From Solimonas sp. SE-A11 (GTDB taxonomy: Bacteria; Pseudomonadota; Gammaproteobacteria; Nevskiales; Nevskiaceae), in the NCBI RefSeq assembly GCF_030345715.1, contig NZ_JAUASX010000020.1:1-64000 (forward strand): a stretch of DNA of 64,000 nt, given 5' to 3'. Under the pieces are notes generated by a model. The model had not been told where the DNA came from. It saw only the letters and a program-made list of their open reading frames with translations, and did no database searches. This document shows positions 62,425-64,000 of this stretch, one piece after another. How positions within the stretch are numbered: position 1 is the stretch's first letter; each line of letters opens with the position of its first letter. The position numbers and the translations under genes are program-made.

Positions 62425-63885
62425 TTAGCGCCGCCGCTGCAGCAGCCCAAGCCCCACTAGTGCCGCCAGCAGGAATATTGGCAGCGCTCCACCGCCGCTG
62501 CCTCCACCTGAAGTGTCGGTGAAAGGATCGACGGTCGATGGTGCCGGATTGGTGCCGCCGCGACCGACGAGCGAGATCGTGCCGGTGTTGTCCGGGTCGA
62601 GCGCGCTCTTCAGTGAATTGCCGAGAGCCTTTGCATCGCCGCCGGTCCATGAGAGGTCCAGCCGCCCGAAATAATCGGAACCCGTATTGGGCTTGTCACC
62701 GTCGCATCTGGCCGAGCCGCCGGACAGGGTGCCGACGATCTGTCCATCCTGGTTCCACAGCGCGGCCCCGGACGATCCGGCTTCCGTGGTGCCTTTGTTC
62801 CAGCTCACTTTCCAGGCATCCACCGTGAAGCAGTTTTTGCTGCGGTCGCATATCTCCATGTCAGCCTGCTTCTGTGGGCTGCTCGAATAGATGCTGATCT
62901 TCTTGTCGTCGCCGCTGGGGTGATGGATCGCTGCCCCCGAACTGGGAGCGGTCCCGCTGGCATCCCAGCCCGCGAAATAGGGATTGAAATCGGAGGCCGA
63001 GTTGCCGTTCTCGCTGGAGAGCAGACGCAATAGCGCGAAATCCGAAGTGGTGCTGCGGGAGACCACTTCGGCAACGGCAAGGTTTTGACCGACAGACCCT
63101 TCGGTGCCGCTACCGCAGCCGCTACGATTGACGTTGAAGTAGGCGCGGATGCTGGACGGCGAGGATTGCTGATCGAATCGGCAGTGATTCGCCGTAAGGA
63201 CGTAGGGCGTCCCGTCGCGGCGCACGTTGTCGACCAGCGTACCCGTGCAGACCGCGCTGTTGCCGATGGTCAGCAGCACTACCGAACGCACCTGCGAAAG
63301 CCAGGGATTGGCGGTGGTGCAGGCGACATCGATATTGCAGGCTCCGCTGCCCTGCTTGTTGAAATAACCCTTGGCGGTGCCAGGCATGTTGAAGGCGCGA
63401 TAGCCATGCTGTGCCTCGGCAATGCGCAGCGACGCATGCCCCTTTTCTGCTGCCGGTAGTCGCAGCTCCAGCAATGCATGGCTGCCGCGCACCAGGGGTA
63501 ACCACAGCGTGCCGCTACTGTCGGCGCCAAAAGGACCCTGAATGTCGCCACTGTCCTCGCCGATCCAGCGCAACTCGCTGCCGGCCGGCAGATGCAGGTC
63601 TTCCAGGCGCAGGGACAGCGACTCCGCGCCGTTGGAGTCGATACCCAGGCGCCAGCGCGCTTGGGAAGCGGCCGGTTGGTCCCAGATACCATCGCTCAAG
63701 CGCAGGTCGGTTGCCTGCGGCACGGCGTAGCGCAGGGGGTCTTGCTTGGCATCCTCCGTGGCCTCTTGCACCTGCACAATCGAAAGCACGTGGCGTGGCG
63801 GTGCTTCCGTTGCCAGGGCGGGCAGGGATAGGAGCAGGCCAATCATCAGCATGCCCGGCAGAAGGGCGTGGCGGCGCAGGGTCAT
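62425..63885 (-). CDS. Secreted trypsin-like serine endopeptidase with GlyGly-CTERM tail
   Basis: A 486-residue protease of the lysyl-endopeptidase-like group. The signal peptide is MTLRRHALLPGMLMIGLLLS with cleavage after PALA. A propeptide and beta-rich region occupies about 25-180. The catalytic triad is His in YVLTANHC, Asp in TTSDFALLRL and Ser in AGSSGAAL. The C-terminus DTSGGGSGGGALPIFLLAALVGLGLLQRRR is a GlyGly-CTERM signal processed by rhombosortase and type II secretion. It converges on the lasso locus; no maturation role is indicated. Confidence 0.9.
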   Translation of the reverse strand: MTLRRHALLPGMLMIGLLLSLPALATEAPPRHVLSIVQVQEATEDAKQDPLRYAVPQATDLRLSDGIWDQPAASQARWRLGIDSNGAESLSLRLEDLHLPAGSELRWIGEDSGDIQGPFGADSSGTLWLPLVRGSHALLELRLPAAEKGHASLRIAEAQHGYRAFNMPGTAKGYFNKQGSGACNIDVACTTANPWLSQVRSVVLLTIGNSAVCTGTLVDNVRRDGTPYVLTANHCRFDQQSSPSSIRAYFNVNRSGCGSGTEGSVGQNLAVAEVVSRSTTSDFALLRLLSSENGNSASDFNPYFAGWDASGTAPSSGAAIHHPSGDDKKISIYSSSPQKQADMEICDRSKNCFTVDAWKVSWNKGTTEAGSSGAALWNQDGQIVGTLSGGSARCDGDKPNTGSDYFGRLDLSWTGGDAKALGNSLKSALDPDNTGTISLVGRGGTNPAPSTVDPFTDTSGGGSGGGALPIFLLAALVGLGLLQRRR

Positions 63886-64000
63886 GGTCGGTACAGGGCA
63901 GGGAGGGGCCGAGGCTGCACTATAGCCGCAGCCCACCCCGGTCTGTGAACCCGCTTGTATCAGAGTGTGTGTCGGGGTGTACGCCGGCGCAGCGCCGCCA

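Overview
The window looks like the chromosome of a high-GC gammaproteobacterium. The layout yggS divergent from pilT-pilU, a 107-residue FdxA-type ferredoxin, rplM-rpsI, a GlyGly-CTERM protease and steroid/aromatic-catabolism style genes together suggest the Nevskiales/Solimonas neighbourhood. That placement is inference from gene content, not from a marker phylogeny. Coding density is high and no rRNA, CRISPR array, phage or transposase gene was seen.

Layout. 0-7 kb: ferredoxin, a lipoprotein, a NUDIX hydrolase coupled to an L,D-transpeptidase, an outer-membrane barrel, RhlE helicase and a small RRM protein. 7-12 kb: rpiA, yggS and, divergent from them, three consecutive type IV pilus retraction-ATPase genes (pilT, pilU and a third paralogue). 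12-16 kb: rplM-rpsI, tRNA-Gln, a DUF3228 protein, a beta-carbonic anhydrase and a PhaB-like reductase. 16-23 kb: a TetR-regulated tripartite RND efflux operon with a perfect palindromic operator upstream, an intercistronic hairpin, and an RND pump carrying about 60 extra hydrophobic residues. 23-26 kb: a rearrangement scar with a 5'-truncated TetR gene and two damaged acyl-CoA dehydrogenase genes. 26-32 kb: a minus-strand meta-cleavage lower-pathway operon (C-C hydrolase, hydratase, acetaldehyde dehydrogenase, 4-hydroxy-2-oxovalerate aldolase) with SDRs around it. 32-37 kb: DUF3604 lipoprotein, PpiC-like protein, HupE/UreJ-type membrane protein and a c-type cytochrome. 37-47 kb: a MITE-like element, two paralogous HSL-type esterases flanking a LuxR-family regulator, an LLM flavin oxidoreductase, SDRs, a thioesterase and an ABC exporter. 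47-54 kb: assorted housekeeping and accessory genes.

The most interesting region is 54.0-62.4 kb, which reads as a lasso-peptide biosynthetic locus. It holds a remnant of the asparagine-synthetase-like cyclase, a PqqD-like leader-binding protein (B1), a 57-codon precursor with a predicted core GNGGAGFDFASESSV (Gly1-Asp8 ring), an HPr-kinase-like peptide kinase, an ABC exporter, a GT2 glycosyltransferase and an NTP_transf_5 nucleotidyltransferase. A 3-ketosteroid-dehydrogenase-like flavoprotein gene sits in the middle. Kinase plus nucleotidyltransferase plus glycosyltransferase suggests a phosphorylated and then sugar-decorated peptide. The cyclase gene is heavily decayed (missing glutaminase region, degenerate pyrophosphate loop, in-frame amber codon, frame changes) and no B2 peptidase is visible. 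The pathway is therefore either dying, completed in trans, or makes something other than a classical lasso peptide.

Several families of palindromic intergenic repeats are scattered through the window, and most sit at 3' ends of genes.
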